In this document: positions 43,839 through 52,448 of the stretch, in pieces
Layout of the letters: every line of letters begins with the position of its first letter
How positions within the stretch are numbered: position 1 is the stretch's first letter
Source of the DNA: Carnobacterium_A antarcticum
GTDB lineage: Bacteria > Bacillota > Bacilli > Lactobacillales > Carnobacteriaceae
Assembly (NCBI RefSeq): GCF_042658365.1
Contig: NZ_JBHSQC010000025.1
DNA length: 64,000 nucleotides
Reading direction: 5' to 3' (one strand)
Notes under the pieces: model-generated
What the model was told of the DNA's origin: nothing
Databases searched by the model: none
The model's input: the letters and a program-made list of their open reading frames with translations, nothing else
Position numbers and translations under genes: made by a program

Positions 43839-43856
43839 TTGTGATTAACATCACAT
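43839..43856. promoter_or_regulatory. Rex operator candidate
   Basis: TTGTGATTAACATCACAT matches the Rex consensus TTGTGA-N6-TCACAA except at the last base. It lies immediately upstream of the rex -35, fitting autoregulation. Confidence 0.75.
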
Positions 43857-43967
43857 TCAATTTCATATGGTTAATCTATTTCTCAATAAAATTCCTATTG
43901 AATTGAAACGAAATGATTAACGTACTTCTTTTTCCTATACTCCCGATGACATTTTCTCCTCAAACAC

Positions 43968-44002
43968 AAAAAAGCCTGAACCAATTAAAGTTCAGGCTTT
44001 TT
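43968..44002. terminator. Terminator after thiI
   Basis: AAAAAGCCTGAAC pairs with GTTCAGGCTTTTT around a short loop. Confidence 0.92.
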
Positions 44003-44006
44003 GAGC

Positions 44007-45224
44007 TTAAAGCAAATCAGAAAAAGCTTCTTTTTGCTGTTCTTCTAAAGTGTCTCCCACTTTGATTTTTGAAATAACTAATCCTTCCATTGCACGTTGA
44101 ATCAAGCCTTCTACATCTAACCGAGCTTCGTATTTACGCGTTTTTTCCACATCCGGTTTTGTTTTTGGAGCAGGCGGAGCGAAAATCGTACAACAGTCTT
44201 CAAAAGGTTGGATAGATAATTCAAAGGTATCGATTTTTTGAGCAATTTCGATGATTTCATTTTTATCCATAGAAACAACTGGACGAATAACCGGAGTAGT
44301 GGTCACATCGTTGATGGCAATCATGCTATGCATCGTTTGAGAGGCTACTTGTCCAAGAGATTCACCATTAATAATGGCCAATCCTCTCCGTTCTTCACGG
44401 ATACGGTCTGTGATTCGCATCATCATACGCCGTGTTACAGTCATTAGATATCCCTCTGGTATGCTCTTTTTGATTTCTTCTTGTATCTCAGTAAAAGGCA
44501 CTTCAATAAACTGAACGCTGCCGACAAAAGCTGCTAATTTCGATGTTAAATCTTTAGCTTTTTGTAAAGCTCGCGGACTTGTATAAGGCGGACTATGGAA
44601 ATGAACGGCTTCCACTTCAACTCCCCGTTTCATCGTTAGGTACCCAGCCACCGGAGAATCGATTCCTCCTGATAACATCAACATACCCTTACCGCTTGAA
44701 CCTACAGGCAACCCCCCAGCTCCTAGTATCGTTTGACTAGACAAGAAAAATCCTTCTTTGCGAATTTCGACGCGTAAATCGATATCGGGCTTCTTCACTT
44801 GAACAGTGATGCCTTCGACATGTTTAAGAACTTCAGCACCTAATAATTGATTGATGTCATTCGTATCTAATTCAAACTCATGATCTGAACGACGTGTTGA
44901 AATTTTAAATGTTTTTCCTTCTGTATACAATTCTTGTACCATAGCCACCGCTGTTTTTTTTACTTGTTCCATGTCACGCTCAAGACGCATCACAGGCGAA
45001 AAATTTTGAATACCAAAAATTGGTTTCAATCGTTCTAAAACAACTTCGCTATCTGCACCATTTAACGTCAAATGCATCCGATCGCGACCGCCATGAATTT
45101 TTAGCTCATCAAAGTCATGTAAAGCAAATTTCACGTTTTGTACTAATTTATTGATAAAAGATTTTTTATTTTTTCCTTTAGTGGACAATTCGCCATAGCG
45201 AACCATTACTTCATCGTATTGCAT
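44007..45224 (-). CDS. thiI: tRNA 4-thiouridine synthetase ThiI
   Basis: Makes s4U8 in tRNA and may supply sulfur to thiamine synthesis. 405 residues: N-terminal ferredoxin-like and THUMP domains (HGGRDRMHLTLNGADSEVVL), then the PP-loop GMLMLSGGIDSPVAGYL. It lacks the C-terminal rhodanese domain of the E. coli enzyme, as is usual in Firmicutes. The neighbouring desulfurase gene ends 24 bases upstream, so the two form an operon and probably a sulfur relay. Confidence 0.96.
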   Translation of the reverse strand: MQYDEVMVRYGELSTKGKNKKSFINKLVQNVKFALHDFDELKIHGGRDRMHLTLNGADSEVVLERLKPIFGIQNFSPVMRLERDMEQVKKTAVAMVQELYTEGKTFKISTRRSDHEFELDTNDINQLLGAEVLKHVEGITVQVKKPDIDLRVEIRKEGFFLSSQTILGAGGLPVGSSGKGMLMLSGGIDSPVAGYLTMKRGVEVEAVHFHSPPYTSPRALQKAKDLTSKLAAFVGSVQFIEVPFTEIQEEIKKSIPEGYLMTVTRRMMMRITDRIREERRGLAIINGESLGQVASQTMHSMIAINDVTTTPVIRPVVSMDKNEIIEIAQKIDTFELSIQPFEDCCTIFAPPAPKTKPDVEKTRKYEARLDVEGLIQRAMEGLVISKIKVGDTLEEQQKEAFSDLL

Positions 45225-45247
45225 ATTAAATTCCCGCTCCTTTTCTT

Positions 45248-46390
45248 TTATGCGTTGATTGCTTGAAATTGATGGTACAGCTCATCGAATACATTTAAAA
45301 ATTGTTTAGCTTCTTCCATCGTATTCGTATCTGTCAAACTAACTCGAACTGCATTTGTGGCAATAAACTCCGGAACATTCATTGCTCCTAAAGTACTAGA
45401 ACTTGTTTTACTGCGGCTGGAACACGCACTTGTCGTAGAAATGTAAATGTCTTTTTCCTCAAAAGCATGCACCATCACTTCGCCTCTAATGCCTTTTAAA
45501 CCATAACAAAGAATATGCGGAGCTCCTTCCTCACTAGAAAAAAGAGTTACTTTTGGATATTTTTTCAATGCATCAGCCAAATAGTTTTTTATCTTTTTTT
45601 GGAGAGCTTGTTTTTCGACAGCATCAGATAAGACTAACCGCAAAGCTTTAGTCATTGCAGCAATTCCTGCAATGTTCTCCGTCCCACTACGCAACCCAGC
45701 TTCTTGACCTCCGCCGTTCAATAATGGAGCAATTTTCTTGCCTTTTTTCAAATAAATAAATCCTACGCCTTTTGGCCCATGAAATTTATGACTTGAAAAT
45801 GAAGCGATATCGATACGTGAGTCAGGACCTAACAACAAAGGCTGTTTCCCAACAGCCTGGACAGCATCTACATGAAAATGGACAGAGGGATAGTCTTCTA
45901 ATACTTTTCCAATAGCTTCAAGCGGTTGAATGCTGCCCACTTCGTTATTGATTGCCATAACAGAAACCATAATGGTGTCTGGCCGAAGAGCTTGTTTTAA
46001 ATCTTCGATTGAAATAACTCCTTTTTTATCAACAGGTAAATAAGTCACTTCGAATCCCAATTGTTCTAATTGATGCATCGTCTCTTTAACTGCCGGGTGT
46101 TCAATAGCTGTTGTAATCAAATGTTTGCCAAAAACACTTTTTTCAATGGCCGTTCCTTTAATCGCCCAGTTATCGCCTTCCGTTCCGCCACTTGTAAAAT
46201 AAATCTCTTGTGGAGTGACATCTATTAACGACGCTATCTGTGCACGTGATTGTTGCAGTAATCCCGCAGCCTGATCGCCTAATTTATGAAGACTAGAAGG
46301 GTTGCCATTGATACTTTGGCTGACTTTTAAAAAGGTTTGCAAAACCCCTTCATCGATTTGTGTTGTTGCGCTGTTATCAAAATATATCAT
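45248..46390 (-). CDS. Cysteine desulfurase, thiI-linked (NifZ type)
   Basis: PLP enzyme of 380 residues. PLP lysine in FSSHKFHGPKGVGFIY; the active cysteine in STTSACSSRSKTSSS. The short C-terminal catalytic loop and its place before thiI match NifZ of B. subtilis, which donates sulfur to ThiI. It differs clearly from the mnmA-linked desulfurase at 12.8 kb in the cysteine loop (SAGSACTAGN there). MIYFDNSATTQIDEG is the start. Confidence 0.93.
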   Translation of the reverse strand: MIYFDNSATTQIDEGVLQTFLKVSQSINGNPSSLHKLGDQAAGLLQQSRAQIASLIDVTPQEIYFTSGGTEGDNWAIKGTAIEKSVFGKHLITTAIEHPAVKETMHQLEQLGFEVTYLPVDKKGVISIEDLKQALRPDTIMVSVMAINNEVGSIQPLEAIGKVLEDYPSVHFHVDAVQAVGKQPLLLGPDSRIDIASFSSHKFHGPKGVGFIYLKKGKKIAPLLNGGGQEAGLRSGTENIAGIAAMTKALRLVLSDAVEKQALQKKIKNYLADALKKYPKVTLFSSEEGAPHILCYGLKGIRGEVMVHAFEEKDIYISTTSACSSRSKTSSSTLGAMNVPEFIATNAVRVSLTDTNTMEEAKQFLNVFDELYHQFQAINA

Positions 46391-46511
46391 TATTGATCAC
46401 ACTTTCTATTATTCTTTTCTATATTTCTGCTAAAAAACATCTTTCTTATTATAACAAAATCTCTTTGAACCACAAGAAAGCATTTTTAACAGCTCTTTCT
46501 TCGCCACAACA

Positions 46512-46545
46512 AAACAGAGTGTTCACAACAATGAATCACTCTGTT
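46512..46545 (-). terminator. Terminator after ezrA
   Basis: AACAGAGTG and CACTCTGTT pair around a 15-base loop, then TTGTTG on the minus strand; a moderate terminator. Confidence 0.7.
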
Positions 46546-46551
46546 TCTTTT

Positions 46552-48267
46552 CTATCTCTTCTTTTGTTTGTCCTCTAAATAGCTTTCTTCTACTTTTTTA
46601 AACGCTCCTGGCTCTACTTCTTCTAAAGCAGTGGAGATCGTTTCAAGCGCTTCTTGATACTCAAACTCTTGATTAAATAATGCAAAGCTTTCAGTAATAG
46701 CACTTGAAATTTCAGGATGCGTATGGCGGTAACGATTTGCGTACTGCATCATGTATTCCGTTAACATTGCGCTGTCTACAATATCTTCTGTCTTCTCAAT
46801 TAATAATTCAACATCATCATCGCATAAATCGCATAACTTTTTAATGTCTTTCATATCAATTCTCAGCTTGTTTAATTCTTTTGATAGTTCTTCAATTCGT
46901 TCTGTTGTAGCAAAAAAGAAGTCTAAATAACCTGTAGGCAAGCCAGGTAAATGTTGTTTTTCAATGTATCTCTTTACACCACGTAAGTTAAATTCAAAAT
47001 CATCGATTTTAGCTTTAACTTCCATTTCTTCTTCACGCAATTCAATCAGATGATCATTGATTTCTTTTTGTTTTCCTTCAATTTGTTCTAAGGCTTTCGC
47101 ATGCTCTGTGTAACTTTCTTGTACTGCGGAAAAAACGGCTTGATGATTGTTTAGTCCATCAGTAAAGGTATCAAAATTGTTTTGTATCTCCAGCAGCTCT
47201 TCTTGCATTGTTTGAGTTTTTGCTAGCTCATCGTTATTTAAGGCATAACTTTGAGCGACACGATCAATTTCAATCAGTAATTTTCGGTTTTTTTCTAATA
47301 CAAATTCAATGTAATCATCTAAAACAGGTTGACGAGCTACGATAAATTCTTTCGCTTCAATTTCCAACTCCATAATATCGTATAAATGATTGATATTTTC
47401 TTCGATTTCGCGGTTTTTCATTTTTGCCTCTTCAAGTTCACAATCGGCGATCAGTCTTTCGGAAACTTGGCATTCTTTCTCAATAGCCTCAATATCGTCC
47501 AGAATCGTATCATCTAAAAACACAAATTTTTGTGCAATTAATTGTTCATATCCTTCTTTTAATTCTTCAATTTGACCAGCAAATTCGGTAGTCAGTTCTT
47601 TCAAAATCCCAGGTACTTGTTTAATCAGATGATTCAACTCTTTAGTATCAAGATCAACCTGACTTAATACTTTCTTGGCCTCAATATGGTCTCCTAAAGC
47701 AGTCAATTCTTCGATTTTCGAAAAATCTACTTCTAAAAAAGTTAATTTTTTTTCAAGTTTCTCCAAAGCTGGGCCAAACGAAAAGCTCTGTGTCAACAAC
47801 TTCTTACGAATTTCTTGGTACGTTTCTTGAATACGTTTGACTTCCAAAAGATTTTTTTCTTCACTTTTCAGCAACTCTTTTAAAGCTTCTTGAATATCTG
47901 CAATGGTTATTTTGGCTCCTTCGATCAGCTCTGCTGCTTTTGTTTCTGCTTTTTTAGCATGAACCAGTTGCAAGCGATCCGTAGCCTGCTCTGCGTCAAA
48001 CAAACAGTTTTCTAAATCCGGGAAAGTGGTCGTTTCAACTTTCTGCCATTCTGCTTTCAGCTTCTTGAATGTTTCTTCGGTTTGTCCAGTTAGTTGGAGA
48101 TCTTTAGCGCTATGTAGATCATCGATTACTGGAAGTTCCATTAACTCAAGTTTCTGTTTTTCCAAAGCATCAATAATGGCGTAATGTTTTTTCTTCATCA
48201 AATAACTCGTTCCATAGGCAATAACTGCCAATAAAATAATCGCTATCAAAATATATTCAAAACTCAT
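46552..48267 (-). CDS. ezrA: Septation ring formation regulator EzrA
   Basis: Division protein that restrains FtsZ ring formation and coordinates wall synthesis. 571 residues: one N-terminal membrane segment (ILIAIILLAVIAYGTSYLM, about 6-24) and then almost continuous coiled coil, the spectrin-like form of EzrA. The C-terminal part (YMMQYANRYRHTHPEISSAIT, FNQEFEYQEALETISTALEEVEPGAFKKVEESY) is characteristic. Single gene, divergent from the GAF-domain gene. Confidence 0.95.
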   Translation of the reverse strand: MSFEYILIAIILLAVIAYGTSYLMKKKHYAIIDALEKQKLELMELPVIDDLHSAKDLQLTGQTEETFKKLKAEWQKVETTTFPDLENCLFDAEQATDRLQLVHAKKAETKAAELIEGAKITIADIQEALKELLKSEEKNLLEVKRIQETYQEIRKKLLTQSFSFGPALEKLEKKLTFLEVDFSKIEELTALGDHIEAKKVLSQVDLDTKELNHLIKQVPGILKELTTEFAGQIEELKEGYEQLIAQKFVFLDDTILDDIEAIEKECQVSERLIADCELEEAKMKNREIEENINHLYDIMELEIEAKEFIVARQPVLDDYIEFVLEKNRKLLIEIDRVAQSYALNNDELAKTQTMQEELLEIQNNFDTFTDGLNNHQAVFSAVQESYTEHAKALEQIEGKQKEINDHLIELREEEMEVKAKIDDFEFNLRGVKRYIEKQHLPGLPTGYLDFFFATTERIEELSKELNKLRIDMKDIKKLCDLCDDDVELLIEKTEDIVDSAMLTEYMMQYANRYRHTHPEISSAITESFALFNQEFEYQEALETISTALEEVEPGAFKKVEESYLEDKQKKR

Positions 48268-48484
48268 TCTAATACCTCCAGCTGAATTGGTACTTTCATT
48301 ACTTGTATTTTTTTAATTTGATTTACTGACTTGTTTTCAAAAAATAGTTGTGTTCATTTAGTTTACGTTTACTTATAAAAATACCTATTGTATATTGTAA
48401 CATATACAATGAAATCTAACACTACTAAACAAGGTTTTTTATTCACCTCATTTAGTAACTAACCATTTTAAAGGAGTGATTTAC

Positions 48485-48952
48485 TTGTCAAAAGAAGCTA
48501 AATACCGATTAACTAACCAGCAACTAGCTGCTGTGATTGGTGACGAAAAAAACTTTATTGCGAATTTAAGCAATGCTGCAGCATTATTATTTGAAAATTT
48601 GCCTGATATCAATTGGGCTGGTTTCTATCTTTATGAAGAAACCTCTGGCGAACTTGTTTTAGGCCCTTTCCAAGGAAAAGTAGCCTGCATCCGTATCGAA
48701 ATAGGTAAAGGTGTCTGTGGTACAGCTTTTGAAAAAAATGCATCTGTTGTGGTGGAAGACGTTAATCAATTTCCAGGTCATATCGCTTGTGACGCAGCCA
48801 GTCAATCTGAAATCGTCATTCCATTAACGATAAATAATAAAAAAATAGGCGTATTGGACATCGATGCTCCGATCACGAATCGTTTTGATACAGTGGATCA
48901 ACAGTTTTTAGAACAATTTGTTGAAATCTTATTAAAAAACAGCCAGATTTAA
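48485..48952 (+). CDS. Free methionine-(R)-sulfoxide reductase (GAF domain)
   Basis: 155 residues, single GAF domain. The three cysteines of the fRMsr family are present: Cys68 (GKVACIRIEIG), Cys78 (GKGVCGTAFE) and Cys102 (GHIACDAASQSEIVIP). The enzyme repairs free oxidised methionine. The start is a TTG at 48485, eight bases after AAAGGAG; the GTG at 48476 overlaps that site. Often found next to ezrA and rpsD in Firmicutes (ytsP in B. subtilis), as here. Confidence 0.92.
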   Translation: MSKEAKYRLTNQQLAAVIGDEKNFIANLSNAAALLFENLPDINWAGFYLYEETSGELVLGPFQGKVACIRIEIGKGVCGTAFEKNASVVVEDVNQFPGHIACDAASQSEIVIPLTINNKKIGVLDIDAPITNRFDTVDQQFLEQFVEILLKNSQI

Positions 48953-48970
48953 ACAAAAGTGCAACAATGC

Positions 48971-49000
48971 TTGACTCTTGAGAAGAATACATTGTATAAT
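48971..49000 (+). promoter_or_regulatory. Promoter of rpsD
   Basis: TTGACT, 18-base spacer, TATAAT; transcription would start near 49007. Confidence 0.88.
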
Positions 49001-49006
49001 TCAAGT

Positions 49007-49168
49007 TGTGTAAAATAATGCAGCGTGAAAGTGGTATTCACGTCAACAGTTTATTGCCAATTATGGTGCATTTGTGTAACCTGCGGCTGCAAAGGTGAAG
49101 AATGAAAAATAAACTGCACGAAATACTGAACTATCAACTTGTTATTTTACTCCAAAAAAGAATTATTG
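49007..49168 (+). promoter_or_regulatory. Leader of rpsD, likely S4 autoregulatory RNA
   Basis: The 160 bases between the promoter and the ribosome site are non-coding and contain paired segments (GCAGCGTGAAAGTGG followed by TTCACG; CCTGCGGCTGC). In Firmicutes rpsD has a leader bound by S4. I infer that from position and structure; the fold was not calculated. Confidence 0.65.
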
Positions 49169-49181
49169 GAGGAATTTTATT

Positions 49182-49787
49182 ATGTCACGTTATACAGGTC
49201 CAAGTTGGAAAGTTTCTCGCCGTTTAGGCATTTCACTTTCTGGTACAGGTAAAGAAATCGAACGCCGTCCTTACGCTCCAGGTCCTCATGGTCCAAACAG
49301 CCGTAAGAAATTAACAGAATACGGTTTGCAATTACAAGAAAAACAAAAATTGCGTCACATGTACGGAATGAACGAACGTCAATTTAAAAACTTGTTCGTA
49401 AAAGCTGGTAAAATCAATGAAGGTAAACACGGTGATAACTTCATGATCTTACTAGAACAACGTTTAGATAACGTTGTTTACCGTCTAGGTTTTGCTACTA
49501 CACGTCGTCAAGCTCGTCAATTAGTAAACCACGGTCACATCCTTGTTGACGGAAAACGCATTGATATTCCATCATACAGCGTTTCAGTTGGACAAGTCAT
49601 CTCTGTTCGTGAAAGATCTAAAAACATGGAAATCATCAAGTCTGCTGTTGAATCATTATTCGGCCGTCCTGAATTCCTAACTTTTGATGCTGAAAAATTA
49701 GAAGGTTCATTAACTCGTTTACCATTACGTGAAGAGTTATACGCTGAAATTGATGAAGCATTCATCGTTGAGTACTACAACCGTTAA
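49182..49787 (+). CDS. rpsD: 30S ribosomal protein S4
   Basis: 201-residue primary 16S rRNA-binding protein. The N-terminal MSRYTGPSWKVSRRLGISL and the S4 domain (LDNVVYRLGFATTRRQARQL, VNHGHILVDGKRIDIPSYSV) are intact. No zinc cysteines, the C-minus form. Follows GGAGGAATTTT. It is the last clearly core gene before the accessory block. Confidence 0.98.
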   Translation: MSRYTGPSWKVSRRLGISLSGTGKEIERRPYAPGPHGPNSRKKLTEYGLQLQEKQKLRHMYGMNERQFKNLFVKAGKINEGKHGDNFMILLEQRLDNVVYRLGFATTRRQARQLVNHGHILVDGKRIDIPSYSVSVGQVISVRERSKNMEIIKSAVESLFGRPEFLTFDAEKLEGSLTRLPLREELYAEIDEAFIVEYYNR

Positions 49788-49815
49788 TAAAACTAGATTC
49801 TATCTAGTAACTGTA

Positions 49816-49859
49816 AAAGCTTCGAAAGTGCTATATAATAGCCTTTCGGGCTTTTTTAT
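49816..49859 (+). terminator. Terminator after rpsD
   Basis: AAAGCTTCGAAAG and CTTTCGGGCTTTT pair around a loop, followed by T's. Confidence 0.85.
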
Positions 49860-49904
49860 TTTTAACCAACTCTCCATGTTAGTCCATGTATTTCTATTAT
49901 TTTT

Positions 49905-49926
49905 TGGGGGAACTTTGGGGGAACTT
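49905..49926. repeat. Short direct repeat GGGGGAACTTT, two copies
   Basis: Two adjacent units TTTGGGGGAAC, directly after a short non-coding tail of rpsD and before the SOS module. Such G-rich doublets recall the ends of integrase genes or phage attachment regions; here no integrase is seen. Role uncertain. Confidence 0.7.
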
Positions 49927-50020
49927 TTTTAAAAAATAAACGGCGGACTACTAGGCATTTTGATAAAACTCTTGGATTTGTTTCCTAGGGTTATTTTAAT
50001 GTTCTGTTCGCTTTACTTAT

Positions 50021-50040
50021 CGAACGTTTGTTCGTATAAT
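50021..50040 (+). promoter_or_regulatory. SOS box overlapping a promoter
   Basis: CGAACGTTTGTTCG (50021-50034) is a perfect match to the Gram-positive LexA/HdiR site form CGAAC-N4-GTTCG. It is followed at once by TATAAT (50035-50040), so a bound repressor would block the promoter of the polymerase operon. A weak -35 (TTTACT) lies 17 bases upstream. Confidence 0.88.
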
Positions 50041-50063
50041 GAAATAAAAAAGGAGGGATCTTT

Positions 50064-50614
50064 ATGTCATTCGATTACTCTGATGAGATAAGCAACGACA
50101 TTCTCTGCGTTGACGTTAAATCATTTTACGCTTCAGTCGAGTGTGTTGAACGCGGCCTGCACCCATTAAAAACTATGCTAGTTGTCATGAGCAATGCAGA
50201 AAATGCTGGCGGTTTGGTTCTAGCCGCCTCCCCTTTAGCTAAAAAAGTATTAGGCATCAGTAACGTGACCAGAAAACGGGATATCCCCTATCATCCTGAT
50301 TTATTGATCGTGCCTCCACGCATGCAGTTTTATATAGAAAAGAATACGGAAATCAACGATATTTTTCGTAAATACGTTTCAGATGAGGATTTACATATTT
50401 ACAGCATAGATGAATCATTTGTGTCTGTTAGANNNNNNNNNNTCCCTCTCAACAGATCACAAATGAAAAATTAGATTTGTTGGTAGATAAAATAAGAGAT
50501 AAGTATGGTTTTCAATCACTAGTACATGCTAGCAGCCTTTTAGAAGGAGCTACAGCTATTAACCGCAGCTCTCTTGTTGGTGGGCACGCTGGCGGAATGG
50601 AGGGTATCCAATGA
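50064..50614 (+). CDS. Y-family DNA polymerase (UmuC/UvrX type), interrupted by an assembly gap
   Basis: Translesion polymerase subunit homolog. The N-terminal 123 residues (DILCVDVKSFYASVECVERG with the catalytic Asp and steric gate region, and YSIDESFVSV with the second acidic motif) stop at ten N (50433-50442). After the gap the last 57 residues (NEKLDLLVDKIRDKYGFQSL, then HASSLLEGATAINRSSLVGG) match the end of UvrX. Since the family is about 420 residues, some 240 residues are missing at the join. Stop overlaps the next gene's ATG (ATGA). SOS box upstream. Confidence 0.85.
50433..50442. other. Assembly gap of ten N
   Basis: A conventional ten-N join of unknown real size inside the polymerase gene. 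From the missing protein part, about 700-750 bases are probably absent. Confidence 1.
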
Positions 50615-50982
50615 GCTTTTTAAATGAGGAGTATCGTGATCGAGGCATTAAGAAATGGGCAGGCTTTTATTTATCTGAGCATACGGCTGTCCAAGAAAAG
50701 TTATCAAGCGAAAGGACAAAAGTTAATCAGCAAAAAAGACAGATGAACCAAGGTGAAATTGAAATAGTAATAAATGAATCCATAGTAAAGAATAAGTCTG
50801 TCGCTATTCAACTTGAAAACGTAGATCAAAACGGATTTTACTATGATGACGTAGTTGGTCATATTGTTGGTGGTGACGAATTAGGTATCTTCATAAATAA
50901 TACCAAAGTCGATTTTGATGAAATTCGAAACATTCAATTTGTGGTTCTAAAAAAATGGAACAACACGGATGATGATGTTTAA
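50611..50982 (+). CDS. YolD-like family protein
   Basis: 123 residues. YRDRGIKKWAGFYLSEHTAVQ is the YolD signature; proteins of this family are usually encoded next to UvrX/UmuC-like polymerases on phages, plasmids and genomes, and are thought to modulate that polymerase. Its start overlaps the polymerase stop by ATGA, so translation is coupled. The rest (VAIQLENVDQNGFYYDDVVG, VDFDEIRNIQFV) fits a WYL-like beta fold only loosely. Confidence 0.85.
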   Translation: MSFLNEEYRDRGIKKWAGFYLSEHTAVQEKLSSERTKVNQQKRQMNQGEIEIVINESIVKNKSVAIQLENVDQNGFYYDDVVGHIVGGDELGIFINNTKVDFDEIRNIQFVVLKKWNNTDDDV

Positions 50983-51004
50983 TAGATAAAAGGAGCTGTT
51001 TAAA

Positions 51005-51316
51005 ATGAATTTTGCTATACTCACCGGAAAAGTTGTTTCTGAAGTTAAAGTGATTAACACCGATAACGGTTCTCCCCTATGCCGTTTCACACTGAAAGTA
51101 GATGACCGTAAATTCAATTGTCTGGTCGTTGGAATGAAAGCTTATAAATTTATGTACGACATTGAAGAAGATTCGGTCATTAGTATAGAAGGAACTATAA
51201 ACGATCGGATGCAATTAGTTGTGCAAGAGTACCGTCTCGATTCGAAACCTAGCTACTTTGGACAGATATTTGATTATAAAGGCAGAAAGATGCCGCATAA
51301 GAAGGTTATGTTTTGA
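51005..51316 (+). CDS. Small OB-fold protein, single-strand DNA-binding-like
   Basis: 103 residues. MNFAILTGKVVSEVKVI, CRFTLKVDDRKFNCLVVG and VISIEGTINDRMQLVVQEYR follow the strand order of an SSB/OB fold, but the acidic SSB tail is missing, so it would not dock repair proteins in the usual way. It follows yolD by 22 bases with an AAAGGAG site, in the same SOS-controlled operon. A helper of the translesion polymerase is a reasonable inference. Confidence 0.72.
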   Translation: MNFAILTGKVVSEVKVINTDNGSPLCRFTLKVDDRKFNCLVVGMKAYKFMYDIEEDSVISIEGTINDRMQLVVQEYRLDSKPSYFGQIFDYKGRKMPHKKVMF

Positions 51317-51450
51317 GGAAAAAATACCCTTCTCTCTTTTTGATTGAGGATTATTTTTTATTTAAATTTAATTGTTAGATACAAATCATTAAGGTGTTTG
51401 ACATACTAAAGTAGAATAAAAAAATATAAATCATTTAGAGGAGTGCTTAA

Positions 51451-51777
51451 ATGATTTCATTAGAACAATTAATTTCTTATAAAGATGATTCACATGATAT
51501 TTTTGGTAATTCTTACTTTTATGTTATTTCAGATGCAGAAAATAATCTTATATCTAAGTTAAATGGTAAAGATAGAGTAGCTCAATTACTATCGAATCAT
51601 GATAACGAAGCTAAAGCTCTTTTTTACTACCAATTAAGAGAATTATCTGGTTCAAATGAAATGAAATTCGAAGTCGAAAATTGTTTCCGGGATATAGAAG
51701 GTTTCGATTTATCTAATATAGATGAATCTAGATTGAAAATAATCAAGTCTAATGTTGAAAAACCTAGTTCTTTTTAA
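51451..51777 (+). CDS. Hypothetical protein
   Basis: 108 residues, not recognised. Soluble, acidic and asparagine/serine-rich, with DIFGNSYFYVISDAENNLIS, the helix ALFYYQLRELSG and an acidic end. A GAGG site precedes the ATG by seven bases, and TTGACA near 51398 may be part of its promoter. It lies after the SOS operon and before a perfect hairpin. Codon use is more AT-rich than neighbouring core genes, which hints at transfer. Confidence 0.6.
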   Translation: MISLEQLISYKDDSHDIFGNSYFYVISDAENNLISKLNGKDRVAQLLSNHDNEAKALFYYQLRELSGSNEMKFEVENCFRDIEGFDLSNIDESRLKIIKSNVEKPSSF

Positions 51778-51834
51778 AGGTTGAGTATTATTGCATAAAA
51801 AAAGCCCCATCCAATTTACGAAATATATTTTTAA

Positions 51835-51872
51835 AAGTCCACAAATGTTTATTTATAAACATTTGTGGACTT
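51835..51872 (+). terminator. Perfect 18-bp hairpin terminator
   Basis: AAGTCCACAAATGTTTAT pairs perfectly with its complement across two bases, followed by six T. Terminates the 51451 gene. Confidence 0.92.
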
Positions 51873-51880
51873 TTTTATTT

Positions 51881-52420
51881 TACTTAGATTTATGCTTATT
51901 TTTCTTACGGACTAACGATATTTGTTTCTTTATAATTCCAAAGTTAAAAGAAGTTAGTGCTTTTGACTTTAGACTATTTTGGCTCTTTATCAAATCGTAT
52001 TGGTGTCTCTTAGATTGAAATCTCCTTCGGAACTTACCTGTTTGCTTGTAGAAAGCCATGGGAAAACCAGGAGCCTCTTTGGGTCTACAGGTTTTCAAGG
52101 CTACAAGCAGCCACTATTCCTCCAAACATTTCAAGATTGTAGCATATAGTCATTTCACTTACCAACATCTAAAATGATAGAACCCTATTTTTATCTTCCC
52201 TCTCCGGTCTCAACTCTTTCTATAGTCCATCTAATATAATAATGATAGAGCAGTAAATACAATCTAGTTCTTAACGCACCCAAAGATTCCCTTCATTTGC
52301 TCCATTTTCTTCTTCCTCAGGATTAACTTTCACATAGTTGACACAATTGAGTAAGCTTTTTCTAATTTAACTCAATAGTTTATTCTTTAATAGCCTTTTT
52401 TATCTTATAATAAATGTATT
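51881..52420. other. 540-base stretch without a credible gene
   Basis: No ORF here has a ribosome site and family features. A minus-strand frame at 51880-52098 is very basic but starts with TTG and overlaps a hairpin. The only structured part is at 52044-52108. Otherwise AT-rich sequence, with a short TTAA repeat near 52420 before the next gene. Confidence 0.6.
52044..52108. other. Structured hairpin element, possible small RNA
   Basis: GCTTGTAG (52044-52051) pairs with CTACAAGC (52101-52108); inside it AAAACC (52063-52068) pairs with GGTTTT (52090-52095), with GC-rich bases between. This is unusual in the otherwise AT-rich gap. I see no terminator or promoter that defines a transcript. Confidence 0.5.
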
Positions 52421-52448
52421 AATTAATTAATTGATTGAGGTGATTCTT

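Noticed and set aside
51880..52098. Minus-strand frame for a basic 72-residue protein
   Set aside because: It begins with TTG, has no proper ribosome site, overlaps the structured element at 52044-52108 and resembles no family; composition looks like translated AT-rich non-coding DNA.
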